Shown here: in pieces, positions 1 to 11,574 of the stretch | Layout: each line of letters starts with the position of its first letter | How positions within the stretch are numbered: position 1 is the first letter of the stretch | Notes under the pieces: generated by a model | The model's input: only the letters and a program-made list of their open reading frames with translations | Told to the model about the DNA's origin: nothing | The model's database searches: none | Program-made: the position numbers and the translations under genes | Assembly (NCBI RefSeq): GCF_034190915.1 | Contig: NW_026947488.1 | Span: forward strand, 2,614,501 to 2,678,500 | Source of the DNA: Cavia porcellus | Taxonomy: Eukaryota > Chordata > Mammalia > Rodentia > Caviidae | Length of the DNA stretch: 64,000 nucleotides | Reading direction: 5' to 3'

Positions 1-70
1 GGTCAGTCACGGTTCCCAGGCAGGACAAACACATCCAGTGTGGACCCTGAGCAGCAAAGGTAATGAGTTC

Positions 71-150
71 TTTTTTTGGTACTAGGAATCGAACTCCTAA
101 TCTCGAACTTGCCAGGCAGGTGCTTACGCCGCTGAGCTAAACCTCTGGCC
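71..150 (-). mobile_element. ID-like tRNA-derived SINE, antisense
   Basis: The segment starts with a T-run (the reversed A-tail), followed by the reversed B box (GGTACTAGGAATCGAACTCC) and the reversed A box (GCTGAGCTAAA). That order is the hallmark of a tRNA-derived rodent SINE lying on the minus strand. The flanks GGTAATGAGTTC (59-70) and GGTAACTGAGTTC (152-164) look like a target-site duplication with one indel, which defines the insertion well. Such elements are made by RNA polymerase III and copied by LINE-1 machinery. No protein is encoded. The exact subfamily is not assigned. Confidence 0.85.
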
Positions 151-153
151 GGG

Positions 154-1660
154 TAACTGAGTTCCTGTCTTCACTTTGGAAGTGTAAGCTGTATCACACG
201 GACACGTTTTCACTCTCCGCCCCACTTCCCTCTGGTCCCCAGGGCCCAGTGTGGCAGAGTCCCCCTACCCTGGCTGGTAGAGGCAGCTTTGGGGTAAGGC
301 ACAGGGTGGTGGCAATGCTTTGAGGTCCCTCCTAATGCACCTTGGCCAGCTGTGTCCAGGCACAACACAGAACAAGGCATTGACCTCAAATATCAGCACA
401 GGAGGCACAGTCAGTCCTCTGTGTCCACAGCTCCTCGTGTGGGGACTTTTGAAAATATTTTGAAACATTGCGTCTGTTAGAAAAGTGTACAGATGTTTTC
501 CTCATCATTATTCCCCAACAGTACCACGTAACAACTACTCATGTTTTATTTGAGCTGATCTAAAGGACACAAGAGGCTCCATGCAAATACGACAGTGTTC
601 ACACAGGCTGCAGCGTCCATGGAGTTTGGCACCCACAGGGGATTCCGGAGCCGATCTCACCTGGACACCGATCTATAGTAAACACCAGGCAAACTCAGAG
701 TCCTTCACTAAGATGACTTAACTTTCTGCTGTGAAAGGACTAAAACTCAAAAATAAGTCAAAACCCATACTCTTCTTGCATTTTCAAGGTGGACTCTGGT
801 CACACTGTGACTAAAGATCGCATTTCTATTTTTTAAAAAAGTAAATGTGTGTCTCATCAAGGCTTCTGGACCAGCAGGTGCCCCTGAAATAAATACTCCC
901 TGTCAAGGTTTCCCTTTGATTAGACTTCAAATTTCCAAATCATTGACTTGAGAATTTAAAAACTCTTGAGTGCACTTGTTTGTTGGTGAAGAAGCCCTGG
1001 CCTATTTTACATTGTCAAATCTATTTTTAAATAAAGTTCTTCTTTATGCTGAACACAACTCCTAAAAATAACGCCTTGCCTCGTTTGGTAGAATTAAAAC
1101 AAAATCACTGATTAACCTGCAGCCCGAGTCAGCAGGACCCCACTGTGTGGGACCAGGCTGAGGTGCCACCTGTCTCCTGCCCACCCCAAGTCCTCCTGGC
1201 ATTTCGGGCGATCACCCACGGCCAGGGAGATGCCTGTCCTTGTGAGAAAGTTTTCTTAAAGAGTCATCACCAGGGGAAAAGGGAGGAAAAAAAAAAACAT
1301 GGTCCAGTTCTGTCCAGTGGATTTTGTCTGGTATCAGAAATAAAGATGAGGACCCCAGGGGTGCCGAGGTCATCTCAGGGGCTTTCCAGCTCCAGCGGCT
1401 GCTGGTTCTGCAGTTAAATAGGACGGGACTGGCTAGGACAGCGGGAGTGATACCTGTTTATCTGTGGCTTCCCAGTGGGCACCTGCAGCCAGGCTGCTGC
1501 CTGAGCTTCTGGTGGGCTCGAAATGAAGCTTCATCTCATTCAAGGGGGTTCAGCAGGAAGTGAGCCCTTGATGGTGCGTGCACCCACATGTACGCATGCG
1601 CGCACACACACTCAGGGACTTCTGCTTCTAACCAGACCTCTGTCACTTGCACTCCTGCTC
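154..1660. other. Non-coding stretch, no gene seen
   Basis: No recognisable gene. The first part is mixed composition. About 470-1110 is AT-rich with several TTTAAA and AATAAA words, and could be old degraded repeat or conserved non-coding sequence. From 1575 to 1612 there is a short alternating purine-pyrimidine run (GTGCGTGCAC, CGCATGCGCGCACACACAC) that is prone to the Z-DNA form. The open frames at 1145-1563 overlap each other in different frames and have no family signature. Confidence 0.5.
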
Positions 1661-1666
1661 CTGCAG

Positions 1667-1943
1667 ATGTGGGGATGGGCTGATCCTGAATGAGGAGAAG
1701 GCTCCGCCAGGACACCCACTGCCATCAGATTCAAGACAGTTTGTAGAATTCCAGGAGTTTCATGGAAATTATGATCCTTTCAGGAAAAGTTGGCAAGACC
1801 CTCCTTCCTTGGCAGAAAAGTATATACAAAAATTATCCGTGCAGATGCCCCGGCCTCTTCTCACTCACGAAAAAGAAATTCCTGCCACCTGTTTCTGCCT
1901 TCAGTATTTATCAGAATCTTCAAGAATTGCAAACTTTCCTCTG
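1667..1943 (+). CDS. Candidate internal coding exon, product unknown
   Basis: This 277-base segment is bounded by a strong pyrimidine-rich acceptor (CACTCCTGCTCCTGCAG, ending at 1666) and a good donor (CTG/GTGAGG at 1943/1944). One frame stays open throughout: one base completes a codon, then 92 codons run to the boundary. The peptide is rich in polar and aromatic residues (for example QFVEFQEFHGNYDPFRKSW, then SLAEKYIQKL) and, unlike the shadow frames here, has protein-like composition. There is no start codon or stop inside it, so it would be an internal exon. I do not recognise the family. The other two frames are partly open too, and an open run of this size is not rare in this window, so it could be a chance frame or a non-coding exon. 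If real, it belongs to a gene extending beyond the window. Confidence 0.35.
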
Positions 1944-1949
1944 GTGAGG

Positions 1950-4690
1950 GCAGGGAGAGGGTTTGGAAGGCCAAGGTCGTCTGCCAAATGCCACATGGGC
2001 ACCAACCTGCAGGGATCCTGACTGGTGTTGAAGTTCAGATCTGTATCAGGAGTGACTATTTATTACACAGGGGGCATCACCGTGAGTCCCCCACTTGGCA
2101 TACACTTATCCATTGCTCTTGCCACTCCCGGAAGCAGCTCTCTGTGCCCTCTTTCCTGAGTCCCTCAGTTACACTGCCATGGCACCTGGGTGTCTTGAAT
2201 TGACCCAAAAACCTTGCTTGCTAAGATCATCTGGACTTCAGGGGCAAGTGAGGCCTGGTGAGTGAGGTGGTCACTAGGTGGGATCAAGACCAAGAAATGA
2301 AGGCCAGAGCCAGCACAGGGCCTCGGAGTGGTCAGAGGTAACCCACGGGGAAACACCTGGGACCAGGAGGAGGCATAGTCCACGGGGAAGGCTGGGGGCA
2401 CAGTCCACAGTTCATGGTGACACAGAAGAGGTGATGACAGCTTGGTGCCCTGACTTCTCTCTCGATCCCCATAATAACCCACTGTGGGTTGCTGTCACCC
2501 CACTTTTTACACCGGGTACTCGAGGGTCTTAGAAGCCCTGAGAGATTGGTGTACATGAAGAAAGATTAAAAACCAGCAGTGAGCTGCAGGAAGATGTACA
2601 CCACACAGGTGAACATCAGAACCACTGTGCTAAGTGGTAACAAAAGTCCACGTGCTGCGTGGTCCCGTCTGCATAAGAGATCCAGCGTGGGAAACCCCAG
2701 AGATAGAAAGACAGACAGGCAGTGCGGTCCAGGCTAGCTGGGGAGCAGGGGGATGCCTTGTCACCCGGGCGTCCTTGCTGTAGAGGAAATATTCTGAAAT
2801 TAGATGATGGGATGGCTGTGCTCTGCCACGCACATTAGACTCCAAGCTGCAGATGTGACCCTCGTGGACGGAGGGCGAAGCCACACACCCTGCTTCCTAG
2901 ATGCCCACTGTGTCTTGGGGAAGCAATCAAGAGGGCACTCAGCCAGTAACTGCTGGCTTGCCTGAAGGCTCAGGAGAGGTTGAGAAGCACCCCTTTAGAG
3001 GAGGTCAGCAGCAGGCTGTGACCAGCTGCATAACCAAGAGGCCACTGGATAACTCAGGTTGGCAAGTGGGGTCCACCCTGGCCACAGGATGAGCCACCCT
3101 GGCAAGCCCTGGACACTGTTGGCACAGAGATGCTGAGATGGTTGTGGGGCTGTGTCAGACAATGAGACCCAAGATGTCCTGAAAGTGTAAAGGGTAGGCT
3201 GGGGTCTGACCCATCAGGGCACTTCTGTCCTCAGGACAAAGTCCAGGAAGCCAAGCTACAGAGTGACCAGTGGACACGTGACCTCATCGTGGTCACCAGT
3301 GGTGAAAAAGGCACCAGGTCTCCACATGCAGGCCTGGGCTGCTTTGGTATAAAAGGGTCTGAGATGCCCTGCCCCATGAATCCCAGACCTACTTAACCAA
3401 TTTTGGAAGACAGGGAGGGCCCAGGGCCATATGCTCAGTGCCCCCCGTCTCCTCTCCTGGGGCAGTCCATGGCCACCCTGGGTGATGCTCTGAGCACCCT
3501 CGAAGGCCCCCTCATGGCACGCAGCTCATCCCAGGCAGCATCCTTTGTCCAGATGGCTTCACACTTTCCTTTGCTTGGCAGCCTCCAGAACGTTCAGTGT
3601 CTAGAGGGAGGGGCGTTGTCTAGATGCAGGGACCAACCAAACCAGTTAAATGAATCCACCAGAGGTTCTCAGAAACAGTGACGTGGGAAGCATATGGCCT
3701 CATGCCACCCTGCCTGTCTCCCAAGCCAGGCTGGCGCTACCCCTGGGCAGGGGCCCAGTTCAAAGACACAGACAGAGAAGGAAACTTACACGTGTCTTCT
3801 AGACATGTTTATATCACGCACAGGCAAACACACTTACGTATTTACTGTGAACAGTACGTTTCACCATACTGGCAGCCAACAAACTTCAAATGCAGTCTTG
3901 AAACACTGGTCAGTCTGCAGGGCTCTGAGCGAGCGCATGAAGTGAGGCTTGCTGTGTCCTCCCAGCACCTGCTCGCCTGGCCCTCACCCCTGCGGTCACC
4001 TGCCCACTGCTTCCAGGATTCAGGGTGGGGTGACAGGTGCAGGGTGACAGCTCCGGGAAAACCAACCTAGGCGCGGCAGAGCAGCAGAACCACGCTGGAC
4101 CTTCCCGTACGCACTGAAACTGTTTTTGAAAAGGATTTCTGCCTCCGAGGATTACCTCCTCCTCTGCCATCCTAACGTCTGTTCCTTATTCTTGCAAAGA
4201 TCAGAATTTTATAAGACAAACATATGGATCTCGAGATTTATCATATGCCCTCTGCCACATAGAGGCAGAAATACAGCTGTGTGTATTTATTCATACTCTG
4301 CACATTTATACTCAGGGTATAAATTCAGATAAACACATTCCAGGGAGAAAATGTTGTGTCAGAGTCCTGTGAATCGAGTTTCTGTTGCCAGCCCTGGATG
4401 ACATGGTGACTTTATATTTATTTTAATAGACTCTAGTCTGTCATTTTCAGCTTTATAAAAAGGTGCTAGATTAAAAAAAACTACCAGCCAAGAGAGAGCC
4501 GTTCTTACACAGTCTGTTTTTATACACCCTTTAACTATGTGGTTTCCTGAAGAAACACAGTGCTAGGAAGGTGAGAGATTTATATCCATTTTTGGGAGAC
4601 TCATTTGTGGGTGTACTGTCCCCCCAAAAGTGTTCCAATAACAAACTACACAAGTCTACAAATCCAAGAGAAATACAGAGGTCCACAAGT
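1950..4690. other. Non-coding stretch with one MIR relic
   Basis: Apart from a MIR fragment near 2446-2545, no gene or clear repeat is seen. A TATA-like box (TATAAAAGG) sits at 3348-3356 without a convincing downstream gene. The part from about 4190 to 4720 is AT-rich with several TTTATA-type words. The open frames of 60-130 codons at 2165-4070 lie on both strands over the same bases and look like chance. Confidence 0.5.
2446..2545 (-). mobile_element. MIR SINE fragment, antisense
   Basis: The order of words matches the reversed core and 3' half of the mammal-wide MIR element: ATCCCCATAATAACCCACTGTGGG, then CACTTTTTACACCGGGTA, then GGTCTTAGAAGCCCTGAGAG. The copy is strongly diverged, as expected for an ancient family. 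Boundaries are approximate. Confidence 0.45.
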
Positions 4691-4800
4691 CAGAATCACC
4701 TGGAATTTTCAAGATTTTCTTCCCTAAACCAGAATATCAGGGGTTTTCCAGGGGTGGGAGGCAAAATCCATGCTTTGCCTAGTTTTTTAAAAATCATTAA
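4691..4800 (+). mobile_element. Possible MER5-like hAT fragment
   Basis: CAGAATCACCTGGAATTTTC, then a diverged middle, then CCAGGGGTGGGAGGCAAAATCCATGC, resembles the well-known MER5A pattern (CAGAATCACCTGGAGGG... GGGGTGGGGCC...AATTTGCAT). MER5 elements are short non-autonomous hAT transposon copies. Similarity is by eye only and the terminal repeats are not clear. Confidence 0.35.
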
Positions 4801-4835
4801 TGAACCTTCAGCCCCTCAGCTCTCCATATCTTTCT

Positions 4836-4935
4836 TCTATCCGCCCATCCATTCATCTGTCCATCCATCTACCAATCCATCTGTCCATCTTTCCATCCAG
4901 TTGTCCACCTGTCCATCCATCTATCCACCCATCTT
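4836..4935 (+). repeat. Degenerate (ATCC/GTCC)n microsatellite
   Basis: Tandem four-base units of the form CATC, CATCCATC and GTCCATC run for about 100 bases with many substitutions. It is a simple-sequence repeat; the peptide-like frame rich in Ser, Thr, His and Pro through it is an artefact of the repeat. Confidence 0.85.
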
Positions 4936-5571
4936 CCTAACCCCCTGGCAGTGGCTTTGTCTGACACACAGGGACCTTTCCAGACGCAGCATCCAGCATA
5001 GAGGGGGAGCTCACAGTAGGTGTTGACGAGAATTACTGACACCTCAAGTTTGCCTCCAGCAGCTGAAACCCGGCAGGCCCCTCCTTGCGCTGACTGCCTC
5101 AATCTCTTTGGGGTCTTTGGCAGCTGATGCAAGGGCACAGCCAGGCTGTACCATCTCATTATTCTCTGCTCAGCCCACCTGGTGCAGGCCACACCCCACG
5201 GATCCTGGGAAACAAACACCAGGATGGACCCGCTCGCCTCTCCCTGGCTAGGAAGCCAGAAGTGTATCAGCTGACCAGCCAGAGACTGCCTGTCCCTGCC
5301 TGCAGTGCTGCTGCACAGCTCCAGTGCATCCTATTTGGTCACAGAGCCCCTGCCTGTCCTGCTGGCCTCTGTGAGGCAGCCTCAGCCTGGCACCTGAGAG
5401 GGAGCAAGGGGCTTTCTCCAAGGAGCACTCGACTCTTTCCAAGTACTGACGAGGCCCCACCTTCTCCTGGCTTGAGAATGAGCACTTGGGACCTTCCAGT
5501 GCACACATGGGAAGCCCAGGGGTTGGCTAAAGCATTTCTGTTACCCTTTGGGTCATTTTTATGCATGGCAG

Positions 5572-5684
5572 AAAATCTTAACCAATTCAGGGAGAGCATT
5601 CTGCAGGATTTGGACAAAGCAGAAGGTTCCTACCAAGCCCTGCAGAAAGCTTCTTGCCTGTGCAATGCTGCATACAATCTGCAG
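5572..5684 (+). CDS. Candidate internal coding exon, product unknown
   Basis: A 113-base segment preceded by a T-rich tract ending in ATGCATGGCAG and followed by an optimal donor (CTGCAG/GTGAGT at 5684/5685). The best frame has two bases completing a codon, then 37 codons to the boundary. Its peptide (NLNQFRESILQDLDKAEGSY and then QALQKASCLCNAAYNLQ) is leucine- and charge-patterned like an amphipathic helix. A second frame is also open; the third has a stop at once. The phases of this exon and the one at 1667-1943 do not join directly, so an exon between them would be needed if both belong to one gene. I do not recognise the protein. It could equally be an exon of a long non-coding RNA. Confidence 0.35.
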
Positions 5685-6495
5685 GTGAGTCACGCAGAAT
5701 TGTGTCTGCGTCCACGTTTGACCATTAGGTGGGCTGTGAGGGGGCTGGTGCACCGCTCACGAGAAGGGTCTGGAGATGTGAGAGGGCCACACTCTCTTTG
5801 GTCACACTGTCTGGAGGATCGTGAAGGAACGTGCCGCATGACTGACACGCAGCAGAAAGGCCACTTCCCCACTGCTCAGCTTCCTTTCTGGGAAGCGCTC
5901 ATTCGCTTTCCGGAAGAAGGGGGTGGAGGTGAAGAAGGGGGAGAATTCCACCTCCCCTCACACTGCGTGGGGAACGGGCTGGGGTCCTGGAAGAGGAAAG
6001 CTCTCAGCGAGCAGGGCACAGGCTTCTGCTGTCTCTCCCAGAGCAAGGCACAGGATCCCTGACCCTCAACACCCTGGTTACGTCAATCCCAAGAATAGCC
6101 ATCGGGGTGTCAAGACTCGCTGGGTCTTCATCATCAAAATTCAAAACTCTGCCACGAATCACTTGTGAGATGTGAGCCAGGGACACCCTTCCCAGGCTGC
6201 TCCCTCTGCTGCCTCCCTCTCCCCTTGGCCCTGCAGAAGCCGTGAGAAGAGGAGGTGGCACTCCTGCAAGCAAGGGACTCCAGGGGTCTCGGGGGCCCAA
6301 GAGCCACAGAGAGGCCCAGAACGGACTCGCTGTCCTGAGAATCTGACTCTGATGATGCCCAATTCAGACTCTGGGTCCCCAGAACTTAGGCCTGCTGTTT
6401 TAAGCTGTCCAGTTGGAGGTTGGGCGACTACGTGGCTGCCGTGGTTTCTCTGTGACAGTGGGCTGGGTGTCCACCAGGTCACTACTTGTTTACAG

Positions 6496-6648
6496 CTTTC
6501 CTGGGAGGACTCTGAACTGATTAATCAGTTACCTTCTTCTGAAAATTATCTCTGTCTATATAGCATCTATCATCCCCATGGCTGTCCATCACGCTGTCCA
6601 TCGTCCTGGCATCTATGCCTCGAGGATGGGTACTGATCATGTGCACAG
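6496..6648 (+). ncRNA. Possible non-coding or terminal exon
   Basis: The segment follows CTTGTTTACAG and ends at GTGCACAG with a consensus donor GTAAGT at 6649. All three reading frames contain stops, so it cannot be an internal coding exon. Part of it is a diverged CTGTCCATC repeat. It might be an exon of a non-coding transcript continuing from 5684, or a decoy. Confidence 0.2.
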
Positions 6649-6659
6649 GTAAGTCAGTG

Positions 6660-8460
6660 TCTATCCCTCTGTCATCTGCGTATGCACTGTCCTGGGTGTG
6701 GCTGGGCCTCTCTCCCCCTCTCTGCTCTGAGGTCATTTGCAGCTATTATGCCAACCCCACAAACCTGGACCTAGGCCTGCCTGCAGGAGGGAGGAGGCAG
6801 TCTGAGGTCTGAAGTGCTGTTGATTTTTTAAAAACAGTTGTATTGTTTCCAAGTCATACATTAACACCAGCAATAACACATTAACAAAAGCTCAGTGAGC
6901 TGGGTGCTGTCAGGTAGACGTGTGGCTGGAAGGTTCCAAGGGAGGGGATCTGGTGCTGCTACTTAGCACATTTGCTGTGTGCAAATGGCGCTGCTAATGT
7001 ATCACATGCGGGCTGTCAGCTCTTATGGGTTTCATGCCCCTTCCTGTAACTGAACACACACAGGACTCTGCCCTCCTCCCCGGATTGCATGGAAGCTAGG
7101 GCTCTGCTTTTGCTCTGTCCCAGCCAGTCCTACAGACCTGGGGCCACAGGATGCCCAGGGACAGCAGCTCCAGGCTCTGCCCGCACACACAGGGGGACCA
7201 GGCCCTCTGCAGACACGCTCCACTCACCCTCACTGTGCCCTAGGCCTGTCTCAGCCCCTGGGACCCTTGTCTGGGCTGTGCACTCTGCAGTCTGGTCCCC
7301 TCCCTTACCCTCCCAGGCTTTTCTCAACTGTCCCCCTGCCAGCCCACCCTCACTTCCCCTCTAAAAACCGCAACCTACCCTCTTCACCCTCAAGCTTTGC
7401 CCTGGATTTCACGGTCACCTTTTCCATTGAAAATGTCACCTCTAACATTCAGCATTGTGTGCACTTGTGTTTGGTGGAGGTTCATCATGACCCTTCCGTA
7501 AGCTCCCCAGGGGGTGGGGCTGGGGCTGTCCCTTCAGGGTAGGGACAGGGAGCTGTGACAATGCCAGACACACCCAGTGGGCCCCAACCGAGCAAGAGCC
7601 TCACCCTCGCCTCCAAGTACAACAGACAGTTTCCGTGTGTCCCATACCTATCCCCATATTGCCCTTCTCTGAAAGGGGCTGACCGTAAGGGGAGGGATCC
7701 CCAGGATCCCACTGCCTACACTCTCCCCACCCCATGCAGTTCTTCTACAGGTACGGGTGGACCCTCCAAAGACCGAATCAGATAGGAAGGGGAGAGGCTG
7801 AGGCAAGGCCACCTCCCCGGGGTCACTGCAGTCAATAGCACTATTCATTTCCTGACCTGAGCTTTACAAAGATCCTCTTTGTGGCGGGCAAATGGACTGA
7901 GTCAATTACAGCCGATCTTCTGACATCCCGTGAATGTTAATGGCATGCTGGGGAAGCCGCACGTGCGTGGGGGGCAGCCCTGTGCCGACAACCTGGAATT
8001 AAGTCTCAGACTGCATCCCACACTCGGTCATCGCCCAGCCTCGCTTCTGACTGCACAATTACACGCTCTGTTACCCTGGAGAAGTCCTCAGGGCCCAATC
8101 AGGCAGCGCAGATGGGAGCGGGTGTGCAGGCTTCCTACTGAGCAGGGAGGCAGGGCCGGGCCCCAGTGTGCAGTGTCCAGGCAGGGCACAGTCCACAGTC
8201 AGCCCCTGTTGGATGGTCGTTCCCTCCCCCTACAGTGGGGGCACAATGCCCAGGCCAACTGCCAAAGTTGGTCTCCCTCCACCCCAGACTGTCTACCCAG
8301 CAGCAGGGAGGGGGTGTGTCCTGTCCCTGCCCCCCAGAGCCCTCCAGGGCTTTGCCTGGCCCTGACCATGGAGACCCTTGATTTCCATCTGGAGGAGAGG
8401 CCAGCGAGTGTCTTCCAGAGTGGGCCAGTGATTTCTTCAGGCTTAGTAGCTGAGATCTCT
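6660..8460. other. GC-rich non-coding stretch, no gene seen
   Basis: No repeat or gene is recognised. The sequence is GC-rich from about 7030 to 8460. Overlapping open frames of 60-195 codons occur on both strands, with proline, serine and glycine excess and no domain signature. A short AT-rich part at 6820-6900 has TTTTTTAAAAACAG and repeated ACATTAAC words. Confidence 0.5.
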
Positions 8461-8469
8461 CCTGAAACT

Positions 8470-8585
8470 GCTCAGCCGGTCCATGGCTGTGCCAATGCAG
8501 CCACAGGCAATAGCTGATGGACAATGCGGCCAGGCACCAATAAAACTTTATTTAGAAAAACAGGCAGGGACCAGGTTGGGCCTGA
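8470..8585 (+). mobile_element. hAT-type MER repeat fragment
   Basis: The words GGACAATGCGGCCAGGCACC and AATAAAACTTTATTTAGAAA followed by AACAGGCAGGGACCAGGTTGG match the common mammalian MER pattern with 'tccaataaaactttatttacaaaaacaggc...ggccagatttggcc'. The AATAAA inside is part of the transposon and not evidence for a gene end. A second, better preserved copy lies at 60475-60650 in the same direction. Confidence 0.55.
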
Positions 8586-8599
8586 GGACTTTAATGTGC

Positions 8600-9335
8600 C
8601 AATGGCCTTGGTCTGGGGTGCAGGGCAGCCCTGTCCTTCTTGCCACACAGAGCCACGGAGCCCTTGAAATGTGGCCCAAGGTAACTGAGCTAAGTGATCA
8701 GGGAGCCCCCTGCTGGGACACACGCACTGGCCTTGGGAGGCTTTCCTGAAACTAGAGTGCAAAACTGCCCACGAGCACTGTTTTGCACTGGCCGCTGTGG
8801 AGACAGCGTCTGGACACGCTGTGGTAAGCAGACGGTGTCCCAACCTGACTGCACCCATTTATCTTTGCTCTTTAAACGTGGTTCCCAGAGGATTTACAAT
8901 GCCAGGGGTGGCACTTGTGCCATGGCTACAGGGCAGTGCTGAGAAGATGGCCTGAGTGCTGACCTCTGGGAGTTCCAGGTCTGGGCGCGTGTGTGGGGGT
9001 CACTTCTCCTGCCCCGAGAGCTGGCCCACGCTTTCTCACGTGGTTTTAGCTTTGGCCTCCGACGTCCCCATGCTCCCAGCCCAACTGGGCCCCCAAGCAG
9101 GACGGTGGTGTTACTCTCTCTCCTCCCCCTCTTCTCCCCTCTTCTGCATCCTGAGCTGCCCGTTCTGTCCCTGCTGGACCTTGAGCGGGAGGTGTGTGTG
9201 CACATGTGTGTCCTGGCCTCCCCGTGCCTCTCATGGGCTCCGGGAATATTTTCTGGGACAGCTATGGCTGAAGCGGGAACCCAGGCGGTGAGGTGACACA
9301 CAGCCCAGGGTTGTGAGCAGCACGTCCCAGCTCAG
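8600..9335. other. GC-rich non-coding stretch
   Basis: Nothing recognised. The part at 9000-9230 is CpG- and CT-rich with frames open on both strands, but no promoter elements or family motifs support a gene. Confidence 0.5.
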
Positions 9336-9339
9336 GCTC

Positions 9340-9650
9340 TTTGTGCATCTGAGGGTTCCCATTAAAATATAAGTTCAGCTTGAGAAATGTAACCTTCTAA
9401 CCGGTGCCCATTGAAGAGGTGGCCATGTGACACCAAAGGCAGGGACCTTAATTTGCTGAAGGACGTTGCCGCCAACCTCTGTCTCATTTTGTCATATTGT
9501 CTAGGAGAGAGATGTGATTTTTATTTTCCCCTTAGCAGCAGGGTAATTTGAGTGTGTTATTTGCTCTGTGGGCATCTCCATAACCCGCTTTGAATTTATC
9601 TCACAATGTCTCCTGAAAGCACCATGGACCTGAGACATGCAGAATCAAAC
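9340..9650. promoter_or_regulatory. AT-rich island, candidate conserved non-coding element
   Basis: An abrupt change to AT-rich, repeat-free sequence with CATTAAAATATAAG, TTAATTTGCTG, GTGATTTTTATTTTCC and GGGTAATTTGAG. ATTA/TAAT-type words are homeodomain-like binding cores. The composition contrast with both flanks and absence of a recognised repeat are what I see; enhancer function is inference. Confidence 0.3.
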
Positions 9651-9659
9651 TAATGACCC

Positions 9660-11330
9660 CGGCGCTCGCCTGGCAGGCCCTCCCCAGCCCGTGTGTGGCG
9701 AGCAGCTGGGGAGCCCCGGTGAGCAGGGTCCCGTGGGCCCAAGCCATGTGTTCTGCGCTAATGAGACCTTAACAAAGATGTAGATGCTCACTCCGAGTAT
9801 CAGCTCTGACGTTTCACCTGAGGTGAAAATTGCTGGGCTCCTTAATGGCCTCTTTTCTTGCCAGGTACACGAGGTAAAGGCCCGAGTGAACATGGAATCT
9901 CACAGCTTGCACGACAGCGATTAGGGTCTCTGCATGTCGCCCTTCACCTTGGGGTTTTCAAAAGGAGACAGTGAGAGATGGCTCAAGGCAAGGGCACATG
10001 TGCAGGGCTGTCTCCCGTGTCCATGCCAGGTGAGTGTTCAGCTGGAACTGCAGCCGCGCTAAGGGGCCCAGAAGCCCCCCACGGCCACCCTCACAGCCAG
10101 CCAGCGACTGGGGGCTCCAAGCACTGGCTGAGCATCTTCCTTTCTGGAGGTCGGATGTCAGCACAGGCCTCCCTGGCTGCAATAAAGGGGTGTTGGGACT
10201 GCCTGCATTCTGGGGCTCTGGGGAGAATGCATTTCTGGGTTTGGCTTCCAGAGGCTCCTGACTTGGTCCTGGCCAGCTCTCCATGTCAAGGCCGGTAACT
10301 GCCAACACCCCTTTCTGTCTGCCTTCATCCCTCTGTCTCTCTGCATCGTGCCTCACATCTGTTTTGGTTTGTGAGCTCCTGCCACTGCCTTTCTCAAAGG
10401 GCATTTGTGATGGATGCAGTACCCACTCGAGAGATCCAGGACAGTGTCCTCATCTTGAGATCTCTGATCACATTTCAGAGTCGCTGCTGCCATGTGGCGC
10501 TGCACATTTGGAGATTTCTGGGAACAGGAAGAGGGCATCCTAGGGCCCTTCACTTGTCCACATCCTGCTTTCCCAGACTGGAAGTGTCTGGGTACAGTGC
10601 TGATCCCATCTTGGTTCTTTCTTGCTCCTGGCAGATGCCCCAACCAGGAGGCTCCTTGCCTGGGATGAAGCATGTGACCTTCACCTCAGGTCCAAGCCCT
10701 CAGACCTGCACTCAGGGCCCTAGCCCCCCTTTCCAGCTGTCATGCTGTCCCTCATCTCATCACCGCCTGAGTGCTCAGACTTTTCCAGAGTTGCCTCTCC
10801 TCCGCCAGAAGCCAGTGACCACACACCCATTCCGTGGCCTCTTTACCGGCCCCCATCTCTGCGCAGCCCAGCCAGCTTCTCGGGGTTGCCTCACAGTCTT
10901 CTCAATCCCTTTCAACCAATATTCTATTCCCTGCTAGTCATTCAAAGTAGCTGCCAGAGCCGCCCACACCACAGCTGGCCTTACTGTCCCCCCAGGGCCC
11001 AGTGGCCCAGACCTTCCACTCTGCATGGTCTCAGGGCTGCACGCTCCAGGTGTCTCTCCACCGGCTCCCTCCGCCTTGACTCGGTTTTCCCAGAGGCTCT
11101 GTACTCCATGCCCTCAAGCAGCACAGAATCTGGGTCTGTGTGTCTGACTTTTTGAAGGTTTCCTTCATGGAGTGGGCTTTACTTACTTCATCTAGGAACT
11201 TCCAGGACAGGGATAGCGCCCAGTTCACACTGATACACATTTCTACCACGTGTGGAGCACGGGTAAACCACAGGAAGGATATTCCACCCAGCTGTAGACT
11301 CACTGCCCATTCATCTACCCATGCAGGTAG
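9660..11330. other. Non-coding stretch, no gene seen
   Basis: GC-rich and CT-rich sequence. Open frames at 9958-10937 overlap on both strands. No repeat family or gene is recognised. Confidence 0.5.
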
Positions 11331-11334
11331 CCAG

Positions 11335-11570
11335 CTATAATCCATCATCCTTCCACACATCCACCCATCACCTGTTTATCCAGTTTCCTATCATCCTTCC
11401 CTCTTTACAGACAACATCCATCAACCCATTATCCATTTACCTACCCACCCATCTCCCCAGCCGTCACCTCTTACTCGGCCTTTCTTCTACACCCACCATC
11501 CATCCATCCATCCATCCGTCCATCATCCATCCATCCATCATCCATCCATCCATCATCCATCCATCCATCC
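11335..11570 (+). repeat. (ATCC)n microsatellite, degenerate then near-perfect
   Basis: CATC/CATCC units start in degenerate form near 11340 and become near-perfect (ATCC)n with periodic CATC slips from 11494 to 11570. The gradient suggests expansion at the 3' side of an older tract. Length variation between individuals is likely. Confidence 0.9.
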
Positions 11571-11574
11571 GACT

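Noticed and set aside
5127..6062. 311-codon open frame on the + strand, the longest forward frame in the window
   Set aside because: Its N-terminal and C-terminal parts have chance-like composition and overlap minus-strand frames. Only the short stretch 5572-5684 has splice signals, so I kept that part as a candidate exon and rejected the full frame.
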